DNA of 9,812 bases from Acidobacteriota bacterium (GCA_003153585.1 PLZZ01000228.1:744-10555); one strand, 5' to 3'. Counted from the first letter of the stretch, positions 1 through 6,878 are shown. The notes: a model not told the origin generated them from the sequence alone. Program-made: numbers and translations.

Positions 1-458
1 CCGCCCATGAGAAAGAGCGCTCCGAACGAGTCAACCATGTGGTCAACGTAAAATCCGTAGCGAGGACGCTGCCGGTTTCTCACACGCGCCAGCGTCCCAT
101 CGAGGCTGTCTCCAAACCAGTTGAGCGCCAGACACGCTGTTGCAAGCAGCAGCCCCACAGGATGCCAGCGCGCCAATAAATAGCTGGCGCCGGTCAGAAG
201 CATGGCCACGAATCCAAGAAGCGTCAGCTGATCAGAAGTAACCCAACAGGGCATACGCGCGGCCAACCAAAGCAAGACTCTGCGCTCCCGTGCGGATGTG
301 AGGCTTTCTTGAATACGAGTTGCGTTCCGAAAAGCCTGCGCACACTCTTCGCTTGGAGCAATTGTCAATTGCTTGTTACGAGTTTCGCGGGCAGGTGTGT
401 ATTCGACCGCTGATGGTTTTAGGCTCACCTTGTGATTTCTCCCTGGAATGAGTGCCAC
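1..458 (-). CDS. CDP-alcohol phosphatidyltransferase family protein, C-terminal part missing (off left edge)
   Basis: An open frame on the minus strand runs without a stop from the window edge to an upstream stop at 486-488, giving about 152 visible residues. It carries the CDP-alcohol phosphotransferase signature: DSLDG at about residues 117-121, AR at 124-125, then after nine residues G135, D139 and D143 (spacing DxxDGxxAR-x9-GxxxDxxxD). These aspartates bind metal and CDP-alcohol in the family, which makes phospholipids in the membrane by swapping CMP for an alcohol. Two hydrophobic stretches precede and enter the motif, as expected for the first membrane helices. The start is uncertain: GTG at 456-458 has an AAGG about 7 nt upstream, and GTG at 426-428 has a GGAG about 10 nt upstream. 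The first ATG, at 252-254, would cut into the conserved membrane region. The substrate alcohol cannot be told from this fragment. Confidence 0.85.
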   Translation of the reverse strand, partial: MALIPGRNHKVSLKPSAVEYTPARETRNKQLTIAPSEECAQAFRNATRIQESLTSARERRVLLWLAARMPCWVTSDQLTLLGFVAMLLTGASYLLARWHPVGLLLATACLALNWFGDSLDGTLARVRNRQRPRYGFYVDHMVDSFGALFLMG

Positions 459-611
459 GTTCTTCCCTTGTGCGGCACGCGCCGACTATGCGTTCGTGAC
501 GCCCACGATTTCAATGATTTGCAGGTCATTTCAGACAAGAACCCCCTCTTTTCTTAAGGGGCTTAAAATCAGGCGGTTAATCAACGTTCTCCGTTAGAAT
601 TAGGCCAGTTC

Positions 612-615
612 GGAG
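612..615 (+). promoter_or_regulatory. Shine-Dalgarno GGAG setting a TTG start
   Basis: GGAG lies 7 nt upstream of the TTG at 623-625. The nearer ATG at 618-620 reads only two codons before a stop (ATG TCT TGA), so it cannot start this gene. This supports the TTG start of the winged-helix protein. Confidence 0.6.
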
Positions 616-622
616 ACATGTC

Positions 623-1474
623 TTGACGGAGCCAAAGCGCGAGAGACGAGATTTTCGCTTCGGTGTATTCGAATTCGATACTGCCAGCGGCGAACTGAGC
701 AGGGAAGGCAAGGTGCAGCCTCGACTTCGCGACCAAGCGCTTCAAATACTCCGGATGCTTTTGGAGCGGCCGCGAGAAGTGGTCACTCGAGAGGAACTCC
801 GCAAGGGCTTATGGCCGGCGGACACGTTCGTGGATTTTGATCACGGACTGAATACCGCGATAAATCAACTACGAAGCGCACTGGGTGATTCGGCGGCGAA
901 TCCCCGGTTTATCCAGACGCTGCCTCGCCGCGGATATCGCTTCATTGCGCCAGTAGAGGCTGGCTCGCGGGACGGCATCCTTGAACCAGAAGAACTTGAC
1001 GAATCCGCATCGCAACCAGCTCGCTCATTGGTTTTGAGCGACCCGCGGGAATTACCCTTCGTTTCGCGACGGATAGTGCGGATTCTCTTTTCGTTGATTC
1101 AGCTGATGTACCTCGTCTTTTACACAATTTCGTTGATGCGGTTGTCCCGGGTGGAGGCGATACTGACAGAATCGAGAAACCGTAGTCTTTTGATATTAGT
1201 CGTCCTGATCGTTACGGCGGCCATCGGGATACCGATTCGGCTTTATCTGCTTTCGGCAGCGAGCTTCAACTATCGCGGGCTGAGCACGAAATTCAAGAAA
1301 CTTTTCCCGTTTCTGCTTCCACTCGACGAACTATGGGCCCTCGCGCCATTTTTACTTGTGGACCAAATCGGATTCGGCTTGGCGCTGGCGGCGACCGCCG
1401 CACTCCTCTATCTGCCATTCGCTCAGCGATCCCTACTGCTCATGGGGTTTTCAGTTCGGCCTACATCAAATTGA
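623..1474 (+). CDS. Membrane-anchored winged-helix (OmpR/PhoB-type) DNA-binding protein
   Basis: The protein has 283 residues. Residues about 11-112 form a Trans_reg_C winged helix: an N-terminal beta strand region (FRFGVFEFD), the helix pair around LRDQALQILRMLLE and REELRKGLWP, a recognition helix near DHGLNTAINQLRSALGD, and the closing wing IQTLPRRGYRFIAPV. There is no receiver domain. After a polar linker (about 113-150) come four probable membrane helices at about 151-173, 188-210, 227-246 and 249-267, so the DNA-binding domain should face the cytoplasm in a ToxR/CadC-like way. The C-terminus lacks the TPR or beta-propeller sensor often attached to this winged helix in Acidobacteriota. 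The start is TTG with a GGAG 7 nt before it. The gene stands alone, divergent from the phosphatidyltransferase gene. Target genes and signal are unknown. Confidence 0.8.
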   Translation: MTEPKRERRDFRFGVFEFDTASGELSREGKVQPRLRDQALQILRMLLERPREVVTREELRKGLWPADTFVDFDHGLNTAINQLRSALGDSAANPRFIQTLPRRGYRFIAPVEAGSRDGILEPEELDESASQPARSLVLSDPRELPFVSRRIVRILFSLIQLMYLVFYTISLMRLSRVEAILTESRNRSLLILVVLIVTAAIGIPIRLYLLSAASFNYRGLSTKFKKLFPFLLPLDELWALAPFLLVDQIGFGLALAATAALLYLPFAQRSLLLMGFSVRPTSN

Positions 1475-1509
1475 ACGAGCTATCGCGCCCTCGATGCCGT
1501 CGAACGCTG

Positions 1510-1518
1510 TGCTAGAAT
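1510..1518 (+). promoter_or_regulatory. Extended -10 promoter element for tRNA-Val
   Basis: TG-C-TAGAAT is an extended -10 box (TGn followed by a hexamer one base off TATAAT). It lies about 15 bp before the first base of the tRNA, so transcription would start just upstream of the mature 5' end. No good -35 hexamer is visible, which fits extended -10 promoters. Confidence 0.5.
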
Positions 1519-1532
1519 GCAAATAAGTCAGT

Positions 1533-1609
1533 AGGCCCGTAGCTCAGTTGGCTAGAGCGCCACCTTGACACGGTGGAGGTCTGCGGTTCGAGCCCGCACG
1601 GGCCTACCA
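1533..1609 (+). tRNA. tRNA-Val (anticodon GAC), CCA encoded
   Basis: The 77-nt sequence folds as a full cloverleaf. The acceptor stem is AGGCCCG with CGGGCCT, followed by discriminator A and encoded CCA. The D stem is GCTC/GAGC. The anticodon stem is CCACC/GGTGG around the loop TTGACAC, with anticodon GAC at 1567-1569. The T stem is TGCGG/CCGCA with loop TTCGAGC. GAC reads the valine codons GUC and GUU. The gene stands alone between the winged-helix gene and the convergent amidohydrolase gene. Confidence 0.96.
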
Positions 1610-1684
1610 TTCCTGCCGCGTTCCTTGTAGAGCTAATTGAACCAAGCGGTGCATTCAGCTCCGACGCCTGGAACATGAAGCCTT

Positions 1685-2986
1685 CTACTGGTTCTTGATC
1701 ACTTCACCGCCCTTCATCACGAAGCGGACATTTTCCAACACATGCACGTCTGCGAGAGGATCGCCGTCGATAGCGATAATATCCGCAAACTTACCCGGCT
1801 CCAGCGTTCCAACGCGGTCCGTCCAGCCGAGCAAATCGGCTGCGTTTACCGTGGCGGCTTGAATCGATTGCAATGGCGAAAGACCAAGTTTGACCATGAC
1901 CGCAAATTCTCGCGCGTTCAAGCCGTGAGGATAGACCGCAGCGTCCGTGCCAAACGCCACTTTCACGCCTTCTTTGAAGGCGACCGCGATATTCTGGCGC
2001 GCGAGCGGTAGCACGATCTTGGCCTTTTCGATCATGTTGGGTGAAAGGCCTAGTGTCGTAAGATTCTCCATCAGCCAATCGCCGAGATACAGCGTAGGGA
2101 CCAAGTACGTGCCGTGCTGCTTCATCAACTGAATGTCTTCCTCGTTTATGTAGCTGCCATGCTCGATGGAATCCACGCCTGCGAGCACCGCGTTCTTGAT
2201 TCCCAACGCGCCGTGGGCGTGCGCCGCGACTTTGCGGCCCAGCCCGTGCGCCGTGTCGATGATCGCTTTCATTTCTTCGGGACTATATTGTTCCAGCGCC
2301 GGGTTATCGCCTTCGGAGAGCACGCCGCCGGTGGCCATGAATTTAATCACGTCAGCACCGTATTTAATGTTTTCTCTCACTTTCGCGGTCACGCCAGTAA
2401 CGCCGTCAGCCACTCCATCGCTTGAAAAATTGTATTGAGGCGCCAGGAAATTCTCGTCGGCGTGCCCTCCGGTGATGCTGAGCGCCGGGCCGGAAGCGAG
2501 TATTCGCGGACCCGGAACATCCCCGGCCTTAATGGCGTCGCGCAGAGCAATGTCTGAATATCCATTCGCCCCCACATTGCGAACCGTTGTGAAACCGGCT
2601 TCGAGAGTGACACGAGCGTTGCGTGCGCCGATCAGCGCCTGCCGCGGATAGGAAACGTGCAACCCCGCCGGACCCGACATGTAGGGCGTGTAGGTGAGAT
2701 GGGTGTGGCAATCAATCAAACCAGGAAGCACCGTCGCGTTCGCGAGATCGATCACCTTGGCGCCTGCCGGAAGCTGGCTTGAAATCTCCGCCGCTTTCCC
2801 GATGGCTTTGATCCGGTCGCCCTCAATCCAGATGATCTGATCCGTAAGATAATTTCCCGTGCGAACATCCAGTACTTTTCCCGCATGGACCGCAATTTCA
2901 GCGGGCGGAGAAACCTTCGGCGTCTGAGCGCCGCACACACTGATTAAAACGGAGCACAAGAAGGACAACAATCCCAGACGCTTCAT
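1685..2986 (-). CDS. Exported metal-dependent amidohydrolase (prolidase/imidazolonepropionase-like)
   Basis: The protein has 433 residues from the chosen start. It opens with a signal peptide (MKRLG, a hydrophobic stretch to about residue 18, then CGAQ), so it should act outside the cytoplasm. No proper lipobox is present, because the residue before the cysteine is Val. The amidohydrolase superfamily metal site is visible: HTH (H94, H96) after GLIDC, K215 in VIKFMATGG (probable carbamylated bridging lysine), H256/H258 in AAHAHG, H276 in SIEHG, and D348 in FGTDA. The C-terminal strand region ([19 protein letters not shown]) is typical of the family. Members act on dipeptides, imidazolones or other cyclic amides, and many are mis-annotated as Xaa-Pro dipeptidases, so the substrate is open. 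A 443-residue version from an in-frame ATG at 3014-3016 is possible, but it would put ten polar residues before the signal peptide and lacks the strong Shine-Dalgarno. Confidence 0.9.
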   Translation of the reverse strand: MKRLGLLSFLCSVLISVCGAQTPKVSPPAEIAVHAGKVLDVRTGNYLTDQIIWIEGDRIKAIGKAAEISSQLPAGAKVIDLANATVLPGLIDCHTHLTYTPYMSGPAGLHVSYPRQALIGARNARVTLEAGFTTVRNVGANGYSDIALRDAIKAGDVPGPRILASGPALSITGGHADENFLAPQYNFSSDGVADGVTGVTAKVRENIKYGADVIKFMATGGVLSEGDNPALEQYSPEEMKAIIDTAHGLGRKVAAHAHGALGIKNAVLAGVDSIEHGSYINEEDIQLMKQHGTYLVPTLYLGDWLMENLTTLGLSPNMIEKAKIVLPLARQNIAVAFKEGVKVAFGTDAAVYPHGLNAREFAVMVKLGLSPLQSIQAATVNAADLLGWTDRVGTLEPGKFADIIAIDGDPLADVHVLENVRFVMKGGEVIKNQ

Positions 2987-2992
2987 CTGAAA

Positions 2993-2998
2993 CCTCCC
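2993..2998 (-). promoter_or_regulatory. Shine-Dalgarno GGGAGG of the amidohydrolase
   Basis: Read on the minus strand, GGGAGG is followed by 6 nt and ATG at 2986-2984. This strong site, together with the signal peptide that begins right there, fixes the start 30 nt inside the longest open frame. Confidence 0.8.
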
Positions 2999-3043
2999 TA
3001 AGATTTTCACAGACATGCCAATTGTTTTCGTGCATTAGCTTTT

Positions 3044-3069
3044 CGACGGGGATTGTATCCCCGCCGTCG
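3044..3069. repeat. Interrupted inverted repeat in the amidohydrolase-argR intergenic region
   Basis: A perfect 6-bp inverted repeat, GGGGAT (3048-3053) and ATCCCC (3057-3062), surrounds a 3-nt centre. It is extended outside by CGAC (3044-3047) and GTCG (3066-3069), with three unpaired bases on one side. It sits about 60 bp before the amidohydrolase start codon. It has no T-run directly after it on either strand, so a terminator is unlikely. It could be an operator for the amidohydrolase gene or a hairpin in its leader RNA. The role is not known. Confidence 0.5.
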
Positions 3070-3110
3070 GAATTATCTCTGCGTTTTTTTCCCGTGCGTC
3101 CCGGTTCCAA

Positions 3111-3126
3111 CTCCTGAATTCCGGAG
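3111..3126. repeat. 16-bp near-perfect palindrome
   Basis: CTCCTGAATTCCGGAG is a palindrome apart from one mismatched pair (T at 3115 against C at 3122), centred on GAATTC. It lies between the two divergent promoters, about 35 bp upstream of the arg -35 box. It could bind a dimeric regulator. Chance is also possible at this length. Confidence 0.35.
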
Positions 3127-3159
3127 GCACCTGCTTCCGCAATTTCTTGGTCTGCACTG

Positions 3160-3187
3160 TTGACACCACGGGTCCATAATGTATTAT
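3160..3187 (+). promoter_or_regulatory. Sigma70-type promoter of the arginine operon
   Basis: A perfect TTGACA -35 box (3160-3165) is followed after 16 bp by TATTAT (3182-3187), one base off the -10 consensus. A second TATTAT at 3185-3190 would give a 19-bp spacer. Transcription would begin near 3194-3197, leaving a short leader of about 30 nt before argR. It is the best promoter in the window and heads the whole arg cluster. Confidence 0.75.
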
Positions 3188-3195
3188 TATGCAGA
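3178..3195. promoter_or_regulatory. ARG box 1 (predicted ArgR operator)
   Basis: The core TGTAT-TATT-ATGCA (3180-3193) matches the enterobacterial ARG box pattern TGAAT-wwww-ATTCA at 8 of 10 arm positions, with an all A/T centre. The arms are themselves an inverted repeat with one mismatch. The site overlaps the -10 box, so a bound ArgR hexamer would block RNA polymerase. The call rests on likeness to the E. coli consensus; binding has not been shown. Confidence 0.6.
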
Positions 3196-3197
3196 GA

Positions 3198-3215
3198 GAT
3201 GAATAATCACGCATA
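3198..3215. promoter_or_regulatory. ARG box 2 (predicted ArgR operator)
   Basis: The core TGAAT-AATC-ACGCA (3200-3213) has a perfect left arm and 3 of 5 matches in the right arm. It covers the start of the transcript up to the first base of the argR Shine-Dalgarno. Its centre is 20 bp from that of box 1, leaving 2 bp between the two 18-bp boxes. That is close to the tandem layout ArgR needs, and paired boxes are more convincing than either alone. Confidence 0.5.
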
Positions 3216-3224
3216 AGGTTGTCT

Positions 3225-3677
3225 ATGGGCGCGCATAAAAGGTTTCGGCAGGGGCAAATTTTGAAGGTGCTTGCGGGGCCGCCGGTCGCCAGCCAGGATG
3301 AGTTGCGGCGGCAGCTCGTGCACCTGGGAGTGCGGGTTACGCAAGCCACGCTCTCGCGCGATCTTCGCGAACTGCGCCTGGTGAAAACCGCCGAGGGCTA
3401 CCGGCCGCTTTCTTCTGCGGCTGCCGAGGAAACATCTTCGATCCCCGCACTTGCTCGCGCCGTGAAGGAATTTTTGCTGGATGTGCGGCCGGCGCAGAAC
3501 ATGCTGGTATTGAAAACCCCGCCCGGCGGGGCTCAGCCGATTGCCGCGGCTCTGGACGCCGAGCGTTGGAAGGAAGTTGCCGGAACTCTGGCGGGCGACG
3601 ATACGGTTCTGATCGTAGCTCCTTCTCGTACTGCGCGGGTAACAGTCCAGAAACGAATAGAGGAAATGCTGGGATGA
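3225..3677 (+). CDS. argR: Arginine repressor ArgR
   Basis: This 150-residue protein has normal ArgR length. The N-terminal winged helix (about 1-62) includes the hallmark recognition helix TQATLSRDLRELRLVK at 39-54. The C-terminal domain (about 77-150) has GGAQPIAAALD (101-111) and GTLAGDDT (120-127). In this family the two Asp of GDD bind the co-repressor arginine and help build the hexamer. With arginine bound, ArgR represses arginine synthesis genes. The ATG at 3225 is chosen because AAGG (3215-3218) lies 6 nt before it. A TTG two codons upstream (3219) abuts that site and is less likely. The gene is first in the operon and its stop overlaps the argC start (ATGA). The predicted ARG boxes just upstream imply self-repression. 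Confidence 0.95.
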   Translation: MGAHKRFRQGQILKVLAGPPVASQDELRRQLVHLGVRVTQATLSRDLRELRLVKTAEGYRPLSSAAAEETSSIPALARAVKEFLLDVRPAQNMLVLKTPPGGAQPIAAALDAERWKEVAGTLAGDDTVLIVAPSRTARVTVQKRIEEMLG

Positions 3678-4714
3678 ACGATAAGACAAAGGTCGCCGTT
3701 GTCGGAGCAACAGGCTATGCCGGATTCGAACTCGCCCGCCTGCTTCTGCGGCACCCGCACATCGAGAAACCAGTTTTCTTCGTGCGCGGCGAGCACGCGA
3801 ACGTGCGCTGCCTGACGGAGATTTTTCCGCAGCTTCGCGGATGGGGTGAAGCGCGCTGCGTCCCGCTCTCGGTCGAAGCGATTGCGAAGAGTGGCGCGAA
3901 TGTGGTTTTTCTGTCCACGCCTCACGAGGCTTCTCTCGAACTCGTGCCGGGGCTTCTCGCCGAGAATCTTAGGCTGCGCATCGTCGATTTAAGCGGCGCG
4001 CTTCGCTTTCGAGAACCAAAGACTTTTGCCGATTGGTACAAGCTTGCGCCCGCTAGTCCAGAAACACTCTCCGAAGCGGTCTACGGCTTGCCTGAACTCT
4101 ACGCCGACGCCTTGCCGCAGGCGCGGTTGGTCGCGAATCCAGGTTGCTATGCAACCTCCGTCATTCTTGGGTTGCGACCACTGGTGGAAGCGGGCTGGAT
4201 TAACTTATCGCGCGGCGTGGTGTGTGACTGCAAGTCTGGCGTAAGCGGCGCGGGCAAAGAACCGAAGCGCGAAACACATTTCGTTGAGGTAAACGAGAAT
4301 TTTCGCGCCTATGGCCTGTTCACGCATCGGCACACGCCGGAAATCGCGAAGCATGCGGGGATCGCCTTTGACGATTTTATTTTCACCACTCACTTGCTGC
4401 CCGTGGAGCGCGGAATTCTTTCAACGCTGAACGTGTGGCTGGCGCAACCGCGCCATGCTGACGAGATTGAAAGTCTCTATCGTCATTTTTATGCCGAGCG
4501 GCGCATGGTTCGCATTCTGTCCGGCGGCCGCTTGCCGGAACTGCAACATGTAACGCACACGAATTTCTGCGATATCGGGTTCGCGCTAGATCCTTCAGGC
4601 GAGCGGCTGGTAATCCTTTCGTGCCTCGATAATCTGGGCAAAGGCGCGGCAGGGCAGGCGGTTCAGAACATGAATGAGATGTTCGGTCATCCAGAAACTG
4701 CGGGGTTGCTATGA
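3674..4714 (+). CDS. argC: N-acetyl-gamma-glutamyl-phosphate reductase ArgC
   Basis: The 346-residue enzyme reduces N-acetylglutamyl-5-phosphate to the semialdehyde with NADPH, the third step from glutamate. The dinucleotide-binding loop GATGYAG is at residues 11-17. The catalytic cysteine is C158 in NPGCYATS. The GVSGAGK loop is at 189-195, and the conserved HRHTPEI (218-224) holds the catalytic histidine. The start at 3674 overlaps the argR stop by four bases (ATGA), and a GAGGA lies 9 nt before it. The frame stays open 108 nt further upstream, but that part lies inside argR and would displace the N-terminal Rossmann strand, so it is not used. Length and motifs are normal for the family. 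Confidence 0.96.
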   Translation: MNDKTKVAVVGATGYAGFELARLLLRHPHIEKPVFFVRGEHANVRCLTEIFPQLRGWGEARCVPLSVEAIAKSGANVVFLSTPHEASLELVPGLLAENLRLRIVDLSGALRFREPKTFADWYKLAPASPETLSEAVYGLPELYADALPQARLVANPGCYATSVILGLRPLVEAGWINLSRGVVCDCKSGVSGAGKEPKRETHFVEVNENFRAYGLFTHRHTPEIAKHAGIAFDDFIFTTHLLPVERGILSTLNVWLAQPRHADEIESLYRHFYAERRMVRILSGGRLPELQHVTHTNFCDIGFALDPSGERLVILSCLDNLGKGAAGQAVQNMNEMFGHPETAGLL

Positions 4715-5538
4715 GACTGGTAATAAAAGTTGCAGGCGCGCTCCTGGAGCGCAAAGAAACGGTGCAAACAATCGCGCGGCAAATCACCGAACTCGCGCGC
4801 GGCGGGCATGAGCTGCTTGTAATTCACGGCGGTGGGAAAATCTTTACGAACACGCTCGAACGCATGGGAATCTCCAGCCGCTTTGTAAACGGGCTGCGCG
4901 TCACCGACCGCGAAACGCGGGATGCTGCGGTGATGGTCTTTGCCGGATTGCTGAATAAGCGTCTCGCCGGTGCCATTTCGCTGGCGGGCCAGGTCGCGGT
5001 GGGCATCAGCGCTTCCGACGCGGCATGTTTTCTGGCCGAGCCGATGCAAGTTGGTGAAAGCGAAGGCAGCCTTGGATACGTCGGCTACCTTACAGAAGTG
5101 AACGTTGAATTTCTGCGCTCGCTTTGGAACGCAGGGATCGTTCCGGTTGCTTCTTGCCTGGGGCTGGGCTCTGACGGCGAGCTTTACAACATTAACGCCG
5201 ATCACATGGCGGCTGCGGCTGCGGAATTCGTCCAAGCCGATCGTTTGATTTTTCTCACCGATGTAGCGGGTGTACTCGACGGCGAAAAAGTGTTGCGCGC
5301 GGTGCGTGGCGCGGAAATCGAAGATCTCATCCGGCGGAATAAAGTATCGGGCGGAATGGTTTTGAAACTCGAAGCTGCCAAACGCGCGCTGGCCGGAGGC
5401 GTCAGCGAGGTGCACATCGTGGGTGGAACGCTCCCCCGTTCCTTGTTTACCGCGGCCAATGGTTCGCGCCGCTTCGGCACGCGCGTGCTTCCGACCGTTC
5501 ATGCCACCGCAAGAATAGCTCATGGAGCGGCACGCTAA
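4711..5538 (+). CDS. argB: N-acetylglutamate kinase ArgB
   Basis: The 275-residue cytosolic amino acid kinase phosphorylates N-acetylglutamate using ATP. Visible motifs are K6 in the first strand (VIKVAG), HGGG at 39-42, NGLRVT at 60-65, GYVG at 122-125, NINAD with D164, and K219 in GGMVLK. K6, D164 and K219 line up with the E. coli catalytic K8, D162 and K217. The first glycine of the usual GG in strand 1 is Ala (A8), while the second, G9, is kept. The protein starts directly at strand 1, so it lacks the N-terminal helix of arginine-inhibited hexameric kinases and resembles the E. coli dimeric type. About 15 residues trail beyond the usual C-terminal GTRVL. Its start overlaps the argC stop (ATGA). 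Confidence 0.95.
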   Translation: MRLVIKVAGALLERKETVQTIARQITELARGGHELLVIHGGGKIFTNTLERMGISSRFVNGLRVTDRETRDAAVMVFAGLLNKRLAGAISLAGQVAVGISASDAACFLAEPMQVGESEGSLGYVGYLTEVNVEFLRSLWNAGIVPVASCLGLGSDGELYNINADHMAAAAAEFVQADRLIFLTDVAGVLDGEKVLRAVRGAEIEDLIRRNKVSGGMVLKLEAAKRALAGGVSEVHIVGGTLPRSLFTAANGSRRFGTRVLPTVHATARIAHGAAR

Positions 5539-5540
5539 GA

Positions 5541-6878
5541 ATGGCTAAGAACAAAATGGCAGCGAGAAAATCCGTCTCTGCGGTCCGGGTTCGCGCGGAC
5601 GAAGCGCGGCATTTGATGAACACGTACAAACGTCCGCCCGTCGTATTCACGCGCGGCCGTGGATGCCGGATGTACGATGCGGATGGGCGCGAGTATCTCG
5701 ATTTTCTTGGGGGCATCGCAGTCAATGCGCTCGGACATGCGCATCCGCGACTGGTGCGCGTGATCCGGCGGGAAGCGGGCCGTGCCATTCACCTTTCGAA
5801 TCTCTTTCACAATGCATATCAAGGGCCGCTCGCGAGAAAGCTTGCTGATTGGTCCGGCCTCAATCGTGTTTTTTTCACCAATAGTGGCACCGAAGCGATA
5901 GACGGAGCGCTGAAGCTCGCGCGCGCCTACGCGCATGCGAAACAGAAGAGCGGTGGCTCCGAATCCGCCGGGAAGAAAACTCGAATCCTTGCGCTCGAAA
6001 ATTCGTTTCACGGCAGGACCTTTGGCGCTGTATCCATTACCCACACGGCGAAGTATCGCGAGCCGTTCGAGCCGCTGGTTCCTGGGGTCGAATTCGTACG
6101 CTTCAACGATGTGGCGGACCTCGAAGCCAAATTTGACGATTCCGTTTGTGCGTTGGTGTTGGAAACAATCCAAGGCGAGGGCGGCATTCTCGCCGTGGAT
6201 CAGCGCTTCTGGAATCGCGCGCGCGAGCTTGCTACTCAACATGACGCAGCGCTAATTGCCGACGAGATACAGTGCGGCCTGGGCCGCACGGGCCGCTATT
6301 TCGCGTATCAGCAATTTGATTCACTGCCGGACATTACGGTCGTGGCGAAACCGCTTGCGGCAGGTCTTCCGCTCGGCGCGATTATCGCAAACGAGAAATT
6401 TGCTTCCGCCTTCACACCCGGTGCGCACGGAACCACGTTTGGCGGCGGGCCGCTCGTCTGCGCCACCGCACTCGAATTTCTCGCCATCGTCGAAGAGGAA
6501 AATCTGCTTGCGCAGGTGCGAGAGCGCGGTGCTGAATTGAGCGCCGGTCTGAAAAAACTCGCCGCGCGATTTGATTTTATTCGCGAGGTGCGCGGCCAAG
6601 GTCTGATGCTGGGCGTCGATCTGTCGTGCGACGGCGCACCCGTCGTCCAAGAAGCGCTTCGCCGCGGTTTGATTATCAACTGCACGCATGAACACATTTT
6701 GCGTCTGCTTCCTCCGTTCATCATCCGCAAGCGCGACATCGCCGAATTTCTCGCCAAGATTGAAGCTGTGTTGGTCGCAACTTCAAAAATGGCCGCCGCT
6801 GAATCCGCTAAAGCGATTAAGTTAAAAGCAACAATTCAAACGCAGCCGAAGGTCATGGCTGCTTCGAGGCAACTATGA
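5541..6878 (+). CDS. argD: Acetylornithine aminotransferase ArgD
   Basis: This class III PLP-dependent aminotransferase makes N-acetylornithine from the semialdehyde, with glutamate as amino donor. Visible are NSGTEA at 114-119, the HGRTFGA loop at 157-163, DEIQCGLGRTG at 241-251 (D241 contacts PLP), the PLP lysine K270 in VVAKPLAAGLPLGA, and TTFGGGP near 293. At 445 residues it is longer than the usual roughly 390-400. The excess is a 20-odd residue N-terminal stretch, a polar insert near 134-147, and an Ala/Lys-rich tail after about 415. The start is 2 nt after the argB stop. The only Shine-Dalgarno-like GGAG is 13 nt away, so translation probably depends on coupling to argB; the in-frame ATG at residue 6 is an alternative. 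ArgD proteins often also act on succinyl-diaminopimelate, which cannot be judged here. Confidence 0.93.
   Translation: MAKNKMAARKSVSAVRVRADEARHLMNTYKRPPVVFTRGRGCRMYDADGREYLDFLGGIAVNALGHAHPRLVRVIRREAGRAIHLSNLFHNAYQGPLARKLADWSGLNRVFFTNSGTEAIDGALKLARAYAHAKQKSGGSESAGKKTRILALENSFHGRTFGAVSITHTAKYREPFEPLVPGVEFVRFNDVADLEAKFDDSVCALVLETIQGEGGILAVDQRFWNRARELATQHDAALIADEIQCGLGRTGRYFAYQQFDSLPDITVVAKPLAAGLPLGAIIANEKFASAFTPGAHGTTFGGGPLVCATALEFLAIVEEENLLAQVRERGAELSAGLKKLAARFDFIREVRGQGLMLGVDLSCDGAPVVQEALRRGLIINCTHEHILRLLPPFIIRKRDIAEFLAKIEAVLVATSKMAAAESAKAIKLKATIQTQPKVMAASRQL

Noticed and set aside
543..561. Hairpin CCCCT-9 nt-AGGGG as a possible terminator or operator
   Set aside because: Only a 5-bp stem with a 9-nt loop and no T-run after it; it lies in the divergent promoter region, where a terminator would not be expected.
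595..600. TAGAAT as a -10 box for the winged-helix gene
   Set aside because: The position is plausible, but no -35 hexamer at a usual distance and no TGn extension is visible, so it is too weak to list as a promoter.
1533..1609. tRNA-Val as an attachment site of an integrated element
   Set aside because: No integrase gene and no copy of the tRNA 3' end was noticed nearby; the flanking genes look like ordinary chromosome.
3001..3120. Promoter for the amidohydrolase on the minus strand (GATAAT and TACAAT hexamers)
   Set aside because: Neither has a credible -35 partner at 15-19 bp; TACAAT also lies inside the inverted repeat, so its match may be chance.
4687..5523. Open frame of 278 codons on the minus strand opposite argB
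   Set aside because: It mirrors argB, whose catalytic motifs are all intact, and its translation shows no recognisable domain. Long antisense frames are common in GC-rich coding DNA.
5535..6242. Open frame of 235 codons on the minus strand opposite argD
   Set aside because: A shadow of argD; no plausible domain or Shine-Dalgarno.
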